Source: Burkholderiales bacterium (lineage in GTDB: Bacteria; Pseudomonadota; Gammaproteobacteria; Burkholderiales; Burkholderiaceae_B). From it: a stretch of 64,000 bases of DNA. A program made the translations under genes and the position numbers. The stretch lies in contig JAIXTE010000005.1 of NCBI GenBank assembly GCA_027484315.1, positions 1-64,000 of the forward strand, written 5' to 3'. The first letter of the stretch is position 1; every line of letters starts with the position of its first letter. The notes beneath the pieces were generated by a model. That model saw only the letters and a program-made list of their open reading frames with translations, ran no database searches and was not told the DNA's origin. Shown in pieces: positions 25,220 through 33,368 of this stretch.

Positions 25220-25666
25220 TTACCAGCCTGTGCTGGCGCGTATACAAATACAACTTTTGCTTCGAATAAGCGTAGCCCTAGATGCTCCCATCAGATTAGC
25301 AGGTCCCTTGTCCTTAGTAAGCGAACCTTGTTGAGCTTCGTCACCTAAAAACCAAGCTGGATATAAATTTTTCTTAACATATTTTAAAAATATTATTGTG
25401 GATGTTAAAGTCAGAATTAAAGCAATTAAAACCAAAAAAACAAAACCTGGAATTTTATAGTTAGAGAACTCCAATACGAAACAGATAAAAGAAAGAATGA
25501 AAAACGCTCCAACTTGAAATCTGACCAGGTTCAATTTCCACTTACTTTCAACCAGCCCTTCTTCCCTGACAAAAGACATAAGTTGTTTAGGCATAAAAAG
25601 AAAAACGGAACTAAAAATATAAACTCCCGTAGCAAGAAAAATGAGATACCCAAGATCATTTTTCAA
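25220..25666 (-). CDS. Small membrane protein
   Basis: 148 residues with about three hydrophobic segments (about 5-22, 52-70 and 72-93). The Y-P-A-W-F-L-G-D-E-A segment is followed by a hydrophilic tail whose last 20 residues (C-I-C-I-R-A-S-T-G-W) look like accidental read-through. Unknown function. A similar A-W-F-L segment occurs in the remnant just upstream. Confidence 0.5.
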   Translation of the reverse strand: MKNDLGYLIFLATGVYIFSSVFLFMPKQLMSFVREEGLVESKWKLNLVRFQVGAFFILSFICFVLEFSNYKIPGFVFLVLIALILTLTSTIIFLKYVKKNLYPAWFLGDEAQQGSLTKDKGPANLMGASRATLIRSKSCICIRASTGW

Positions 25667-25672
25667 ATGAAA

Positions 25673-25780
25673 CTAGGTAAACATTACTAAAATAGAAGAA
25701 AAAACCAGGAAAGTACCGATAATATTCATAAATTTTTTATCTAAGTTACCAATCAAAAACCACGCTGATATTTTCAATTC
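25673..25780 (-). pseudogene. 3' remnant of a membrane-protein gene
   Basis: The minus strand reads E-L-K-I-S-A-W-F-L-I-G-N, then a hydrophobic segment (I-I-G-T-F-L-V-F-S-S-I-L-V-M-F-T) and TAG, without an upstream start in that frame. The A-W-F-L motif recalls the neighbouring 148-residue protein, so this may be the truncated end of a paralogue. Confidence 0.3.
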
Positions 25781-25802
25781 AAAATAAGGACATACTACCT
25801 AT

Positions 25803-26156
25803 TTAGTTCGATCCTGCATCGGACCAACTCAATATTCTAATAGGTAAACTGCCAGAACCCTCATGATGAACGATTTCGGGAGCTGTCAGATGTCCACCAG
25901 TAGCGCACCTGATCAAGACCCCTATTCGCTCGCGGTTAGTCAGCCAACCAACTCCGTCGACTAACAGGTAATCATCTTTTTCAACTGGTCGAAAATACAA
26001 ACCACAACAACCGCACTCACACTCCTCTAGAACCCGCAACGACCTCGCTTGGGTGGATAGAGCCTCGGATACGTCAAACAAAGGGGCATTCTTCAAAGCA
26101 TTCTCGACGAGGGCCATTTCTGAAATCGATATATGCCTTGATGAAACAATTTTCAT
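25803..26156 (-). CDS. Unknown Cys-rich small protein
   Basis: 117 residues with a C-E-C-G-C-C cluster near residue 47 and G-G-H-L-T-A-P-E-I-V-H-H-E near 93. This may be a metal site, but no family is recognised. No signal peptide or membrane segment. Confidence 0.5.
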   Translation of the reverse strand: MKIVSSRHISISEMALVENALKNAPLFDVSEALSTQARSLRVLEECECGCCGLYFRPVEKDDYLLVDGVGWLTNRERIGVLIRCATGGHLTAPEIVHHEGSGSLPIRILSWSDAGSN

Positions 26157-26320
26157 GTTGCTGGTTTAGATCATTAAATTAGAATTTGTACAGACCACTT
26201 CTAAAGACAAGCCGCAATAAAGTAATTTGCAATAAAATACAGCAGAGCTTCCATTTTAGTATTTTGATATTTTTCTATTGTCGAAGCAAAATTTTCCTGC
26301 AAGGTTTGGTGTGAAAAGCG

Positions 26321-26722
26321 ATGAATAAAAAAGGATTTCGTGTCAATCAAAATTCAATCGCTTATGAACGCTGGCGCTACTTGATAGAATCCAGGCATCT
26401 GATTCTTTTGTTCTCGATTGTCTTTTCCGCGATCTTATTCTTCTCGAACTATTTCAGACCAACTTTTTTCCTGTTCGCTCTTGCGACTGGTCCAATCTTG
26501 TGGGCATCATATTTCTTCACCGTATGCGATGCGATGAAATACGCATCTGTTTGTGTGGCCATCTATCTCGTGCTGATGATGGGAGCTGTGCATCTGGATC
26601 GCCACAATGGGTTTGAATTGGCAATCACAAACCTCTTCCCGGCAGCAATGTTAGGAATGATTCTGTGCTTCTTCGTCTACGTAGATATATTGAAGAAAGA
26701 TACTTTCCAAAAAACAAAGTGA
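26321..26722 (+). CDS. Four-helix inner-membrane protein
   Basis: 133 residues with about four hydrophobic helices (about 27-44, 48-66, 72-90 and 104-124) and a basic N-terminus. Unknown function. The sequence after its stop (to about 26,896) has no convincing gene. Confidence 0.55.
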   Translation: MNKKGFRVNQNSIAYERWRYLIESRHLILLFSIVFSAILFFSNYFRPTFFLFALATGPILWASYFFTVCDAMKYASVCVAIYLVLMMGAVHLDRHNGFELAITNLFPAAMLGMILCFFVYVDILKKDTFQKTK

Positions 26723-26905
26723 TAGATGTAGCAAAACCATCGTTCTCAGGGGGCGATTTCAACAATACGGCTGGATTAAAGCGAGCAGTTGTGCAGAAAT
26801 CTGGGAATTTTTACCTAAGATATCGAGCGTTAACAGTTACCCGCCCTTTGACACAGTTACGCCAATCGAACAGATTGCTTATGGACTAAGCCCTAGGTGA
26901 CATCA

Positions 26906-27262
26906 ATGAAAACAGATAGATTTGAGCCTCTTGCTGGGGCGGTGCTTCAAAGCGTGTCTGCTGGATACAGCACGTATCACGATGTCGGTAGCGACCGGTC
27001 ACGTGATGTACAAAACTATGTATTAACGTTTGACCGAGGGACCCTGGTGATTGAAAATCCAATACTGCTGACCGGCGTTGCCTCGCCTGCAGGGTTGATC
27101 AACCAAATTTTGATTGATCCGCTACTTATTGAACACGAACTAAGGTTGGTATTTAAATCGGGCCAGGAGTTGTCGGTTTCACTAAAACCAGAACACTTCA
27201 ATATCACAGAGGCTGCGGCTTACACGCCAAACGACGGTACCTCAATTGTAGTTTTTCAGTGA
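26906..27262 (+). CDS. Unknown small soluble protein
   Basis: 118 residues from the ATG at 26906 (AGG 8 bases upstream; a GTG 9 bases earlier also reads in). Beta-rich pattern: V-L-T-F-D-R-G-T-L-V-I-E-N-P, then E-L-R-L-V-F-K-S-G-Q-E-L-S-V-S-L. It recalls small immunity-like proteins that pair with toxins, but none is adjacent. Family not recognised. Confidence 0.5.
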   Translation: MKTDRFEPLAGAVLQSVSAGYSTYHDVGSDRSRDVQNYVLTFDRGTLVIENPILLTGVASPAGLINQILIDPLLIEHELRLVFKSGQELSVSLKPEHFNITEAAAYTPNDGTSIVVFQ

Positions 27263-27521
27263 GCACAGACCACCGACATATCTGAACTTGAAATTTGGAC
27301 CAATGCAATTTAACAAGCGATTGAATTTCGAACCTACTGTGGATCAGCTTAGATCTTTAAACACAAAGTACAAAATAATCACAAAGACAACGATGTTTAA
27401 CACTCGATGCACTCACTTCTCAGCGGTGGACATTTTTTTCCATGTTTCATCATCAGGACCGTTCGGTGCAGCCATCGTAACTCTCAAATAAAGAACAATT
27501 TCAGTCAACTCGATTTTAAAA

Positions 27522-27839
27522 CTAGAATGCTACCCGGTCTTTGTATAAACATACATCTTTTTTACTAATTCGCTCGTAAGAGATTAGTTTCCTACTTTCA
27601 TCAAAATACAAATTAATTTCACATCCTCTATCATTAGTCAGAATCTGCAGTCTATCGGAAACTTCCGTAACTTCAAAACCAGATCTCTTTAGCATGGGTA
27701 AGACATCATCCAGCGGATAAGGATAGTCTTTCCACACTTTGAGAGAGGATTCGGGGTTAAACTCCAAATCAATCGCACAGGAAGCAACCACGCTTGCAAA
27801 AAAAACCAATATTAACGTTTCGAAGTATTTAAACCTCAT
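27522..27839 (-). CDS. Small lipoprotein, paralogue A
   Basis: 105 residues. Lipobox V-V-A-S-C (Cys about 22). The mature part begins A-I-D-L-E-F-N-P-E-S-S-L-K-V-W-K-D. The pattern S-D-R-L-Q-I-L-T-N-D-R-G-C-E-I-N-L-Y-F-D follows, then two-Cys end D-V-C-L-Y. The same pattern occurs in the lipoprotein at 37,844-38,167, so they are paralogues. Outer- or inner-membrane lipoprotein of unknown role. Confidence 0.7.
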   Translation of the reverse strand: MRFKYFETLILVFFASVVASCAIDLEFNPESSLKVWKDYPYPLDDVLPMLKRSGFEVTEVSDRLQILTNDRGCEINLYFDESRKLISYERISKKDVCLYKDRVAF

Positions 27840-27869
27840 TTTCTTCCCACTCTCAAAGGTCGAGAACGC

Positions 27870-28062
27870 TTAATCTCCGACTATAACTCCCGCAGTAAAA
27901 CTATTAATTTCAACTACAGTTTCATTAGTCAAACTGACTCGCCAACTTAGATTTCCAAGAACATCATATCTAAATGAACCCAGCAAATCTTAGGATTCAG
28001 TGACGACCCCTCTAGATAGTGGTGAAAAATCCCAAGCGGTATATGCCTCTATTAAGCGAACC
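27870..28062 (-). pseudogene. Broken gene remnant with in-frame stop
   Basis: The minus strand reads R-L-I-E-A-Y-T-A-W-D-F-S-P-L, then V-V-T-E-S, a TAA (27990-27992), then D-L-L-G-S-F-R-Y-D-V-L-G-N and V-S-L-T-N-E-T-V-V-E-I, ending in TAA at 27870-27872. The composition is protein-like on both sides of the internal stop. The parent family is not recognised. Confidence 0.4.
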
Positions 28063-28128
28063 GCTCAAATAAGGCGCTGTAGAAACCAGCAGACCATAAG
28101 CAGCGAGCCAATCCCTAACTGAAATGGA

Positions 28129-28794
28129 TCAAGAGATATTGCTTTCAATGACCATGATTTTTTGCAACTTGGCTTTTAATTTTATTTGATAGGCACGTCT
28201 TTGCTTGGTGACCTCGTACAACACAATTCCCGATGAGGTAGCTAGGTTGAAACTTTCGATCATTCCAAACATCGGGATGTTGATACAAAACTCGCTATGT
28301 TCAATAGCCGTATCACTGATTCCATGATTTTCGTTACCAAACCACACAGCGAACTTGGTGTGTTTGGTGAAATTTCCACTGCCCAACATCACGTTCCTCT
28401 TGCCTTTGACATGCGGCGAAGTAACAGCCGAGACAAAACCGCTTTTCTCCAAATGTTTGATGCAAGCATCAGTAGAATCAAATCGCTTTATAAAGCTCCA
28501 CTTCACCGCACTTGCGGAGGTGCGCGTCAACTTGGGATGCTCTCGCATGTCCTGCCAGTCGTCTGGCAAGGCTCTACGCTCATCCACAACGTACACCTTG
28601 TCGGCGCCTAACGCGTTGACATTGCGAATCACGGTGCCAATGTTTCGAATGTCTTCGGGATTCTCTAGGACGACTATCAAGTTCTTACAGCGAAATTCAC
28701 GAATAGAATTCGCCCTGGCACGAACAGATGGCTTTGATTGTTTTGTTTCGATCATGAGGAACAAGGAGTTATCGTATTTTTTTAAGGCATCCAT
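28129..28794 (-). CDS. SpoU/TrmH-type RNA methyltransferase
   Basis: 221 residues from the ATG at 28792-28794, 4 bases after the stop of the preceding gene. SPOUT motifs are in order: E-N-P-E-D-I-R-N-I-G-T-V-I-R-N near residue 44, W-F-G-N-E-N-H-G-I-S near 152, and I-P-M-F-G-M-I-E-S-F-N-L-A near 175. It is predicted to 2'-O-methylate a ribose in tRNA or rRNA with S-adenosylmethionine. The target is unknown. Location among small accessory genes suggests an acquired copy. Confidence 0.85.
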   Translation of the reverse strand: MDALKKYDNSLFLMIETKQSKPSVRARANSIREFRCKNLIVVLENPEDIRNIGTVIRNVNALGADKVYVVDERRALPDDWQDMREHPKLTRTSASAVKWSFIKRFDSTDACIKHLEKSGFVSAVTSPHVKGKRNVMLGSGNFTKHTKFAVWFGNENHGISDTAIEHSEFCINIPMFGMIESFNLATSSGIVLYEVTKQRRAYQIKLKAKLQKIMVIESNIS

Positions 28795-28798
28795 CAAT

Positions 28799-29173
28799 TC
28801 AAGCGAGAATACGCGAAACCAACCCAAGCTCAGTTTCTATCCGGGCATTTACACTCCAGTTGTCTGGCCCACCCATCTGCCCTCGTATAGTCACGTCCAG
28901 AACAACCACCCCCAACGACGAGCAACTGGCTGAAATAGAAAAATCGTCACAAATTGAACTCCACGATCTTTGCCCCTGCCAAGGCGTTGTACTCAACCCG
29001 AGTTCAGTAAAAAAGTCAGTCAAACCATCTTCATCGGTCACCGGGAAAATATCAGCCTGGCAACTAACATGAGGACCCGTGAGCTCAACCTTAAAACCTT
29101 CGTATTGAATGGGACTGAATTCAATGAGGCGACTTGAACATGACGATTTGATGGAAAACGCTTTATTCAGCAT
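28799..29173 (-). CDS. DUF6228-like protein
   Basis: 124 residues. The sequence runs F-K-V-E-L-T-G-P-H-V-S, then L-T-D-F-F-T-E-L-G, then W-Q-G-Q-R-S-W-S-S, then V-V-L-D-V-T-I-R-G, and ends with A-R-I-E-T-E-L-G. This order resembles DUF6228 (my recollection of the family, not a search). It is translationally coupled to the SpoU gene that follows. Role unknown. Confidence 0.55.
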   Translation of the reverse strand: MLNKAFSIKSSCSSRLIEFSPIQYEGFKVELTGPHVSCQADIFPVTDEDGLTDFFTELGLSTTPWQGQRSWSSICDDFSISASCSSLGVVVLDVTIRGQMGGPDNWSVNARIETELGLVSRILA

Positions 29174-29229
29174 AGCACCCCATTTATGACCAACTATTCA
29201 TTTGATGAAAAGGTCAAGTCGATTCGAAC

Positions 29230-29424
29230 TCATTTCTTTTTGATAAAAGATAAAGCGTACAAAAAAAGAAAAACAAAAGAAAGCAGAATACCAAAAAAAA
29301 CTAAGGCAAAAATGTAACTATACAAAACTCCATTTACATCAAAAACAAAAACAACAAGCATTAAAGAAAAGATAAAAACAAACGTGTAGTTATAAAATTT
29401 ACTCCACTTTTTTCTTTTATCCAT
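29230..29424 (-). CDS. Small two-helix membrane protein
   Basis: 64 residues: a basic start (M-D-K-R-K-K-W-S-K-F), two hydrophobic helices (about 12-31 and 36-58), a basic end. Very A+T-rich. Unknown role; membrane toxin-like size, but nothing proves toxicity. Confidence 0.45.
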   Translation of the reverse strand: MDKRKKWSKFYNYTFVFIFSLMLVVFVFDVNGVLYSYIFALVFFGILLSFVFLFLYALSFIKKK

Positions 29425-29459
29425 TCATTCACCTAAAAATTTTATAATCTAAAAAGATC

Positions 29460-30182
29460 TTAATTTGTGGGAACAGAAAAATCCAACTTGCCAGCTTTTT
29501 TCTGCTTCAGTTCCAGTGTCCTTGATTCTATTGGAAGGTCCTGAATCGCAACCAAACCCTCTGTATTGAATTTAAAACCCTCTGGACATGGACCTGAGCA
29601 GTCATACACATAATCGATGGTCAGATCGAGTCGCTCAAACTTTGGCTCACCTTGATATGCCTCATAGTGTTGATAGATGTCAGCACGAGAAATTCGATCT
29701 TCAGACTTCAGCGAACGAACGATCAGTTTGGGTCGATCTGTTCCATAGAAATTACCGATTTCCTTCAATTGCTTAGTGGTGGAGTTCTTACCATCCATCT
29801 CGTTTGACCCAACATATGCTCTGGCCGACACCTCCGCCAACTTTGGACATAAGTTTCCTTGATCGTCGAGTTTAAAACAGGGATTCCCAGCGAACGAAAA
29901 GTCACGATCTTTTTTTAGGGACATGACTATGTTGAGCCTAAGCTCGTTCTTGTCATTTGAATCAAGGTACATAGGCACCACAGGGACACCCAGCATCCCA
30001 AATGAATAAAATCGTAGTGTAGGTACGATGGAGACCTTCAACAGAACATCATTCAGTTTTACTGATTGGAAGAATTCATCGGATGCCCCTTGGGTGGAAT
30101 AGACATCATTGACTTGATAAGTGGAACAGCCACCGAGAACCAATACAAAAAGAACCACAAAGGACTTCAAACAATGTGTCAT
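29460..30182 (-). CDS. Unknown lipoprotein
   Basis: 240 residues. Lipobox L-V-L-G-G-C (Cys about 19). The mature part is beta-rich and contains several Cys, including C-F-K-L-D-D-Q-G-N-L-C and C-S-G-P-C-P-E-G-F, probably disulfides. No recognised family. Strand and spacing suggest an independent gene. Confidence 0.65.
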   Translation of the reverse strand: MTHCLKSFVVLFVLVLGGCSTYQVNDVYSTQGASDEFFQSVKLNDVLLKVSIVPTLRFYSFGMLGVPVVPMYLDSNDKNELRLNIVMSLKKDRDFSFAGNPCFKLDDQGNLCPKLAEVSARAYVGSNEMDGKNSTTKQLKEIGNFYGTDRPKLIVRSLKSEDRISRADIYQHYEAYQGEPKFERLDLTIDYVYDCSGPCPEGFKFNTEGLVAIQDLPIESRTLELKQKKAGKLDFSVPTN

Positions 30183-30598
30183 GAATTTTTTCCCTCTTCT
30201 TTTTTCTTAAACTGAACCTGTAGTGGTTAGATTTCTGATCCTTCTACATGAAGCTACCTAGGACGCTACAATTGGACAAACCCAACAGGCACCCCTCGAA
30301 TGCGGGGTAACACTTGCCCTGAAGTCCATCGAACGCATTGCCGCACCTGGTTTTGAAGATAGTCGCCCTAAACACAGCAAGAATAAATGAATCAGATCAC
30401 TTGCAGTAGCTGATTGGTTAAATTAAATTTTGAATCCAGCGTAGTCGGAATTTGCTGTCAAGTAGGTTTGTTTTGGGATCTACGGTAGCAACTTCTAAAT
30501 TTAAACCACCCAAGATTGCAATAATCAATGGAATTTGGGCACACATTGACGCTTTGAACACCGTTTGGACCAATGATCCAAGGAAGTAGCCAAGAACA
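30183..30598. other. Non-coding stretch
   Basis: Divergent promoter region between the lipoprotein and a plus-strand small gene. No gene, repeat or terminator stands out. Confidence 0.4.
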
Positions 30599-30835
30599 AT
30601 GAACGAGAAATTATCGGCCGCGGAGAAGCGTACTTATCAAGTGTTAAATATTGTAGGCTTGACTGTACTCTTTTTGGCCTTGGCGTTGATTTACTTTGCT
30701 GGGCTGGATTTTTACACTGGAATGTTTTTGGCCTTTATCGGCAAACTAATGGCCCTTCTAAGCGGCTACGGCCATGAGAATGAAATACCTATTCGGGGCA
30801 TAGCTTCAATCTCTCGGTTTCTAAATAAAAAATAG
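30599..30835 (+). CDS. Small two-helix membrane protein
   Basis: 78 residues with two hydrophobic helices (about 14-34 and 36-57), then a G-H-E-N-E-I-P-I-R-G tail. Unknown; not clearly part of the operon that follows. Confidence 0.5.
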   Translation: MNEKLSAAEKRTYQVLNIVGLTVLFLALALIYFAGLDFYTGMFLAFIGKLMALLSGYGHENEIPIRGIASISRFLNKK

Positions 30836-30910
30836 CCTTTATAGAACTAAGCTGAAGTGACAAGGGGCACAATTAAATTTGTGCATATTAAATCGGAGGA
30901 GGACCGTAAC

Positions 30911-31555
30911 ATGACGATATTCAAGTATTTGATTATTGGCCTTGGCTTCATTACTGGTGGATGCGCAACCGTTGCCGATACTTCAGCGGTGCTTTCAACA
31001 AAGTCGTCATGCTGCAAATCCCCAGCGGATTTCAGGTACGAGCAGCTCACTCTGGGAACAGCGGTTCAATTAACACTCGATGATAAATCGCCAGCGTATG
31101 CATTCGGTTCGGGTAAAAGTTACTTCAAAGCCTATTTCCTGCCCGTTGTAAAAAAGGAAACTACTCTGCGAGTTCGCTCTTGGGCCACAGGGTCCGTCGC
31201 ATTCGAAACTGAAAAACTCTCACAGCTATATTGCCCTGAGGTGACCTTTCTCGATAAGAACCATCAAGCTATTTTTTCAAACGATCTGATCCCCTCCCCT
31301 GCTAAAGGCTCACTAGCCACTGGTTGGCGACCGTCCTTTATCGCCGATTTTGAAATTCCTTCAGCTGCAACCTATGTTGTACTGCACTCCAGGCCGGGAG
31401 GTTACGGACGGTTGGCCACACGATATACAGGTGGGGGTGCCTATGCAGTGGGTAATGCCTATGTCGTTGAGCGTGGAGGTGAGCCGATTTATCACCCTTG
31501 TGGCCCCACCGCGGATGCTGAGATTTCTGTTGTTCCGAAAACAAATTCACAATGA
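30911..31555 (+). CDS. MalM-like lipoprotein
   Basis: 214 residues from the ATG at 30911, with GGAGGAGG 9 bases upstream. Lipobox F-I-T-G-G-C near residue 17. The mature domain has Y-E-Q-L-T-L-G-T-A-V-Q-L-T-L-D-D, S-P-A-Y-A-F-G-S-G-K-S-Y-F-K-A-Y, then L-R-V-R-S-W. This is the pattern of MalM (maltose operon periplasmic) family proteins. There is no maltose gene nearby, so the role is open. Its stop overlaps the start of the L,D-transpeptidase gene (ATGA). Confidence 0.7.
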   Translation: MTIFKYLIIGLGFITGGCATVADTSAVLSTKSSCCKSPADFRYEQLTLGTAVQLTLDDKSPAYAFGSGKSYFKAYFLPVVKKETTLRVRSWATGSVAFETEKLSQLYCPEVTFLDKNHQAIFSNDLIPSPAKGSLATGWRPSFIADFEIPSAATYVVLHSRPGGYGRLATRYTGGGAYAVGNAYVVERGGEPIYHPCGPTADAEISVVPKTNSQ

Positions 31556-32025
31556 AATCACTCTTTCTGATTCTCATCTTTTTTTCTACGAATGCAATTG
31601 CTGCGGTAGATCTGGTGAAGGTCGACAAGTCGGACAGGAAGATGTATCTGCTAGATGGCAGCAAGGTGGTTAGGACATATGACATTGCGTTGGGAGCCAA
31701 TCCCTATGGCCACAAGATTCGGGAAGGTGATGAGAGAACTCCAGAAGGGGTCTACATTCTCGATTATCTAAAACTTGATTCGGCTTTCTACAAGGCAATG
31801 CATGTCAGCTATCCAAATAAAAAAGATATTGAAAACTCCAATTCATTGGGCGTGTCACCGGGTGGCTTCATCATGGTTCATGGCCAGAAAAATGGATGGG
31901 GCTGGCTTTCGTTCATAGCGCAACGGTTTAACTGGACGAATGGCTGCATCGCCCTGACCAACGATCAAATGGATGAATTTATCGCACTGGTCAGAATCGG
32001 CACCAAAATTCAAATTCATCGGTAA
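31552..32025 (+). CDS. L,D-transpeptidase (YkuD-type), periplasmic
   Basis: 157 residues with a signal peptide (L-F-L-I-L-I-F-F-S-T, cleavage after A-I-A-A). The YkuD domain shows G-G-F-I-M-V-H-G near 104-111 and the catalytic motif W-T-N-G-C-I-A-L with Cys about 132. It is predicted to cross-link peptidoglycan or attach proteins to it. Coupled to the MalM-like gene and followed at 26 bases by the ankyrin gene, so this is a probable envelope operon. Confidence 0.88.
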   Translation: MKSLFLILIFFSTNAIAAVDLVKVDKSDRKMYLLDGSKVVRTYDIALGANPYGHKIREGDERTPEGVYILDYLKLDSAFYKAMHVSYPNKKDIENSNSLGVSPGGFIMVHGQKNGWGWLSFIAQRFNWTNGCIALTNDQMDEFIALVRIGTKIQIHR

Positions 32026-32051
32026 TTTTTTCAGAACCTTAAATAGATCAA

Positions 32052-32717
32052 ATGAAGCTTTTCATCAAAATCTTGATTACCTTTGCGTTTGGCGCAATGT
32101 TTCAAACGCCTCTTGTATACGCGTCATGCCAATCTTCGTTGCTAAAAGGTATTCAGACAAACTCGAGAGAAGTCGTTGAGGCTGCAATCAATTGTGGGGC
32201 GAATGTGAATGGCAAAGACGAGGAAGGGTTTCCCATGCTCCATTGGGCAATCCTGGAGAAACACAATGAAATTGCACTGGTGCTTTTGAATAAAGGCGCA
32301 AATATCGAGATTAGAAACATCACCAACGCCACACCACTTCATATTGCAGCGGTCATTAATAACCCGGTTTTAGCGCAAGAACTGATACGCCGAGGTGCCG
32401 ACATAACTGCCACAGCCATAGAAGACTGGACAGCACTTCACTTTACAGTGGCACGTGAAGCCACTGCGATTGCAGAACTCTTGCTGAACAAAGGCGCCGC
32501 TATTGAAGCGAAAACTGACGTGGGTGAAACTTTGCTTCACATGGCCGCGGACGGCGAACGATTGACGTTGCTACGCTTGCTGCTGGATAGAGGTGCAAAT
32601 GTTTATGCAAAAACAAACCAAGGTGCAACTCCACTGGATTTGGCGATTAAAGAAGGAAAACGTGAGTCTGTCTCGATTTTAAGGCAGCACATTAAATCAA
32701 AAAGCCAAGACAATTGA
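32052..32717 (+). CDS. Exported ankyrin-repeat protein
   Basis: 221 residues. The signal peptide has an F-A-F-G-A-M-F-Q-T-P-L-V-Y-A-like end. About five ankyrin repeats follow (I-N-C-G-A-N-V-N-G-K-D-E-E-G-F-P-M-L-H-W first, then L-N-K-G-A-N-I-E, L-I-R-R-G-A-D-I, L-L-N-K-G-A-A-I-E and L-L-D-R-G-A-N-V). Periplasmic protein-protein scaffold, perhaps for the neighbouring peptidoglycan enzyme (inference). Confidence 0.8.
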   Translation: MKLFIKILITFAFGAMFQTPLVYASCQSSLLKGIQTNSREVVEAAINCGANVNGKDEEGFPMLHWAILEKHNEIALVLLNKGANIEIRNITNATPLHIAAVINNPVLAQELIRRGADITATAIEDWTALHFTVAREATAIAELLLNKGAAIEAKTDVGETLLHMAADGERLTLLRLLLDRGANVYAKTNQGATPLDLAIKEGKRESVSILRQHIKSKSQDN

Positions 32718-32780
32718 ATCGTCCCTCATCGGGAGCAGAAAAATGAACGATTACTTCACAGGATGAAAAGGAGTTTGAGA

Positions 32781-33311
32781 ATGTCTAACCTATGGAAAGG
32801 CTTGTTAGGTTATCCGCGATTTGTTTTAGCTTTGTGCGCAGCGTTGGTAACATTCCCCGCCCATGCAGCGCCAGCGTCAAAAGAGTCGGTTGAGCGACTG
32901 CTCGAGGTTTCCATGGCCGATGTAACAGTCGATATCATGTATTCAGACGTTGAAAGATTCTTGAGAAAGATGCTTAACTCCCAGATTGACCGACGTGGAG
33001 TTACCTTGGCTCAAGACCTTTCAATTGACATGGCGATTGATCGATTTCTTCAAAAAGTTCGCTCGGAATATAACTGGACGTCGTTCAAACCCCTGTTCAT
33101 TCCGATCTATCAGGAAACCTTTGATCAACAAGAGGTAAACGATCTCATCGCGTTTTATGAAACTCCATCTGGACGGGCCTTTGTGAATAAATCGCCAATG
33201 ATTGCTCAACGAAGCTCACTGTTGATGAAACAACAAGAGCAAGTTTTAGCACCAAAAATAGAACGTGCTGTTGAGCAATTGAGCAAGGAAATCAATGACA
33301 TCAAAAGATGA
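32781..33311 (+). CDS. DUF2059 periplasmic protein
   Basis: 176 residues from the ATG at 32781 (AAAAGGAG 10 bases upstream; an ATG six codons earlier overlaps that site). Signal peptide ends near F-P-A-H-A-A. The mature helical part ends with Y-Q-E-T-F-D-Q-Q-E-V-N-D-L-I-A-F-Y-E-T-P-S-G, the hallmark of DUF2059, whose function is unknown. Gene spacing is compatible with the envelope operon. Confidence 0.8.
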   Translation: MSNLWKGLLGYPRFVLALCAALVTFPAHAAPASKESVERLLEVSMADVTVDIMYSDVERFLRKMLNSQIDRRGVTLAQDLSIDMAIDRFLQKVRSEYNWTSFKPLFIPIYQETFDQQEVNDLIAFYETPSGRAFVNKSPMIAQRSSLLMKQQEQVLAPKIERAVEQLSKEINDIKR

Positions 33312-33368
33312 CATTGCTGATTTACGAGAACAGACATCTAATCATCATGCACGGTTTTAACTTCAAAA

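Noticed and set aside
27288-27491. 67-codon plus-strand frame
   Set aside because: No ribosome site or recognisable features; probably chance.
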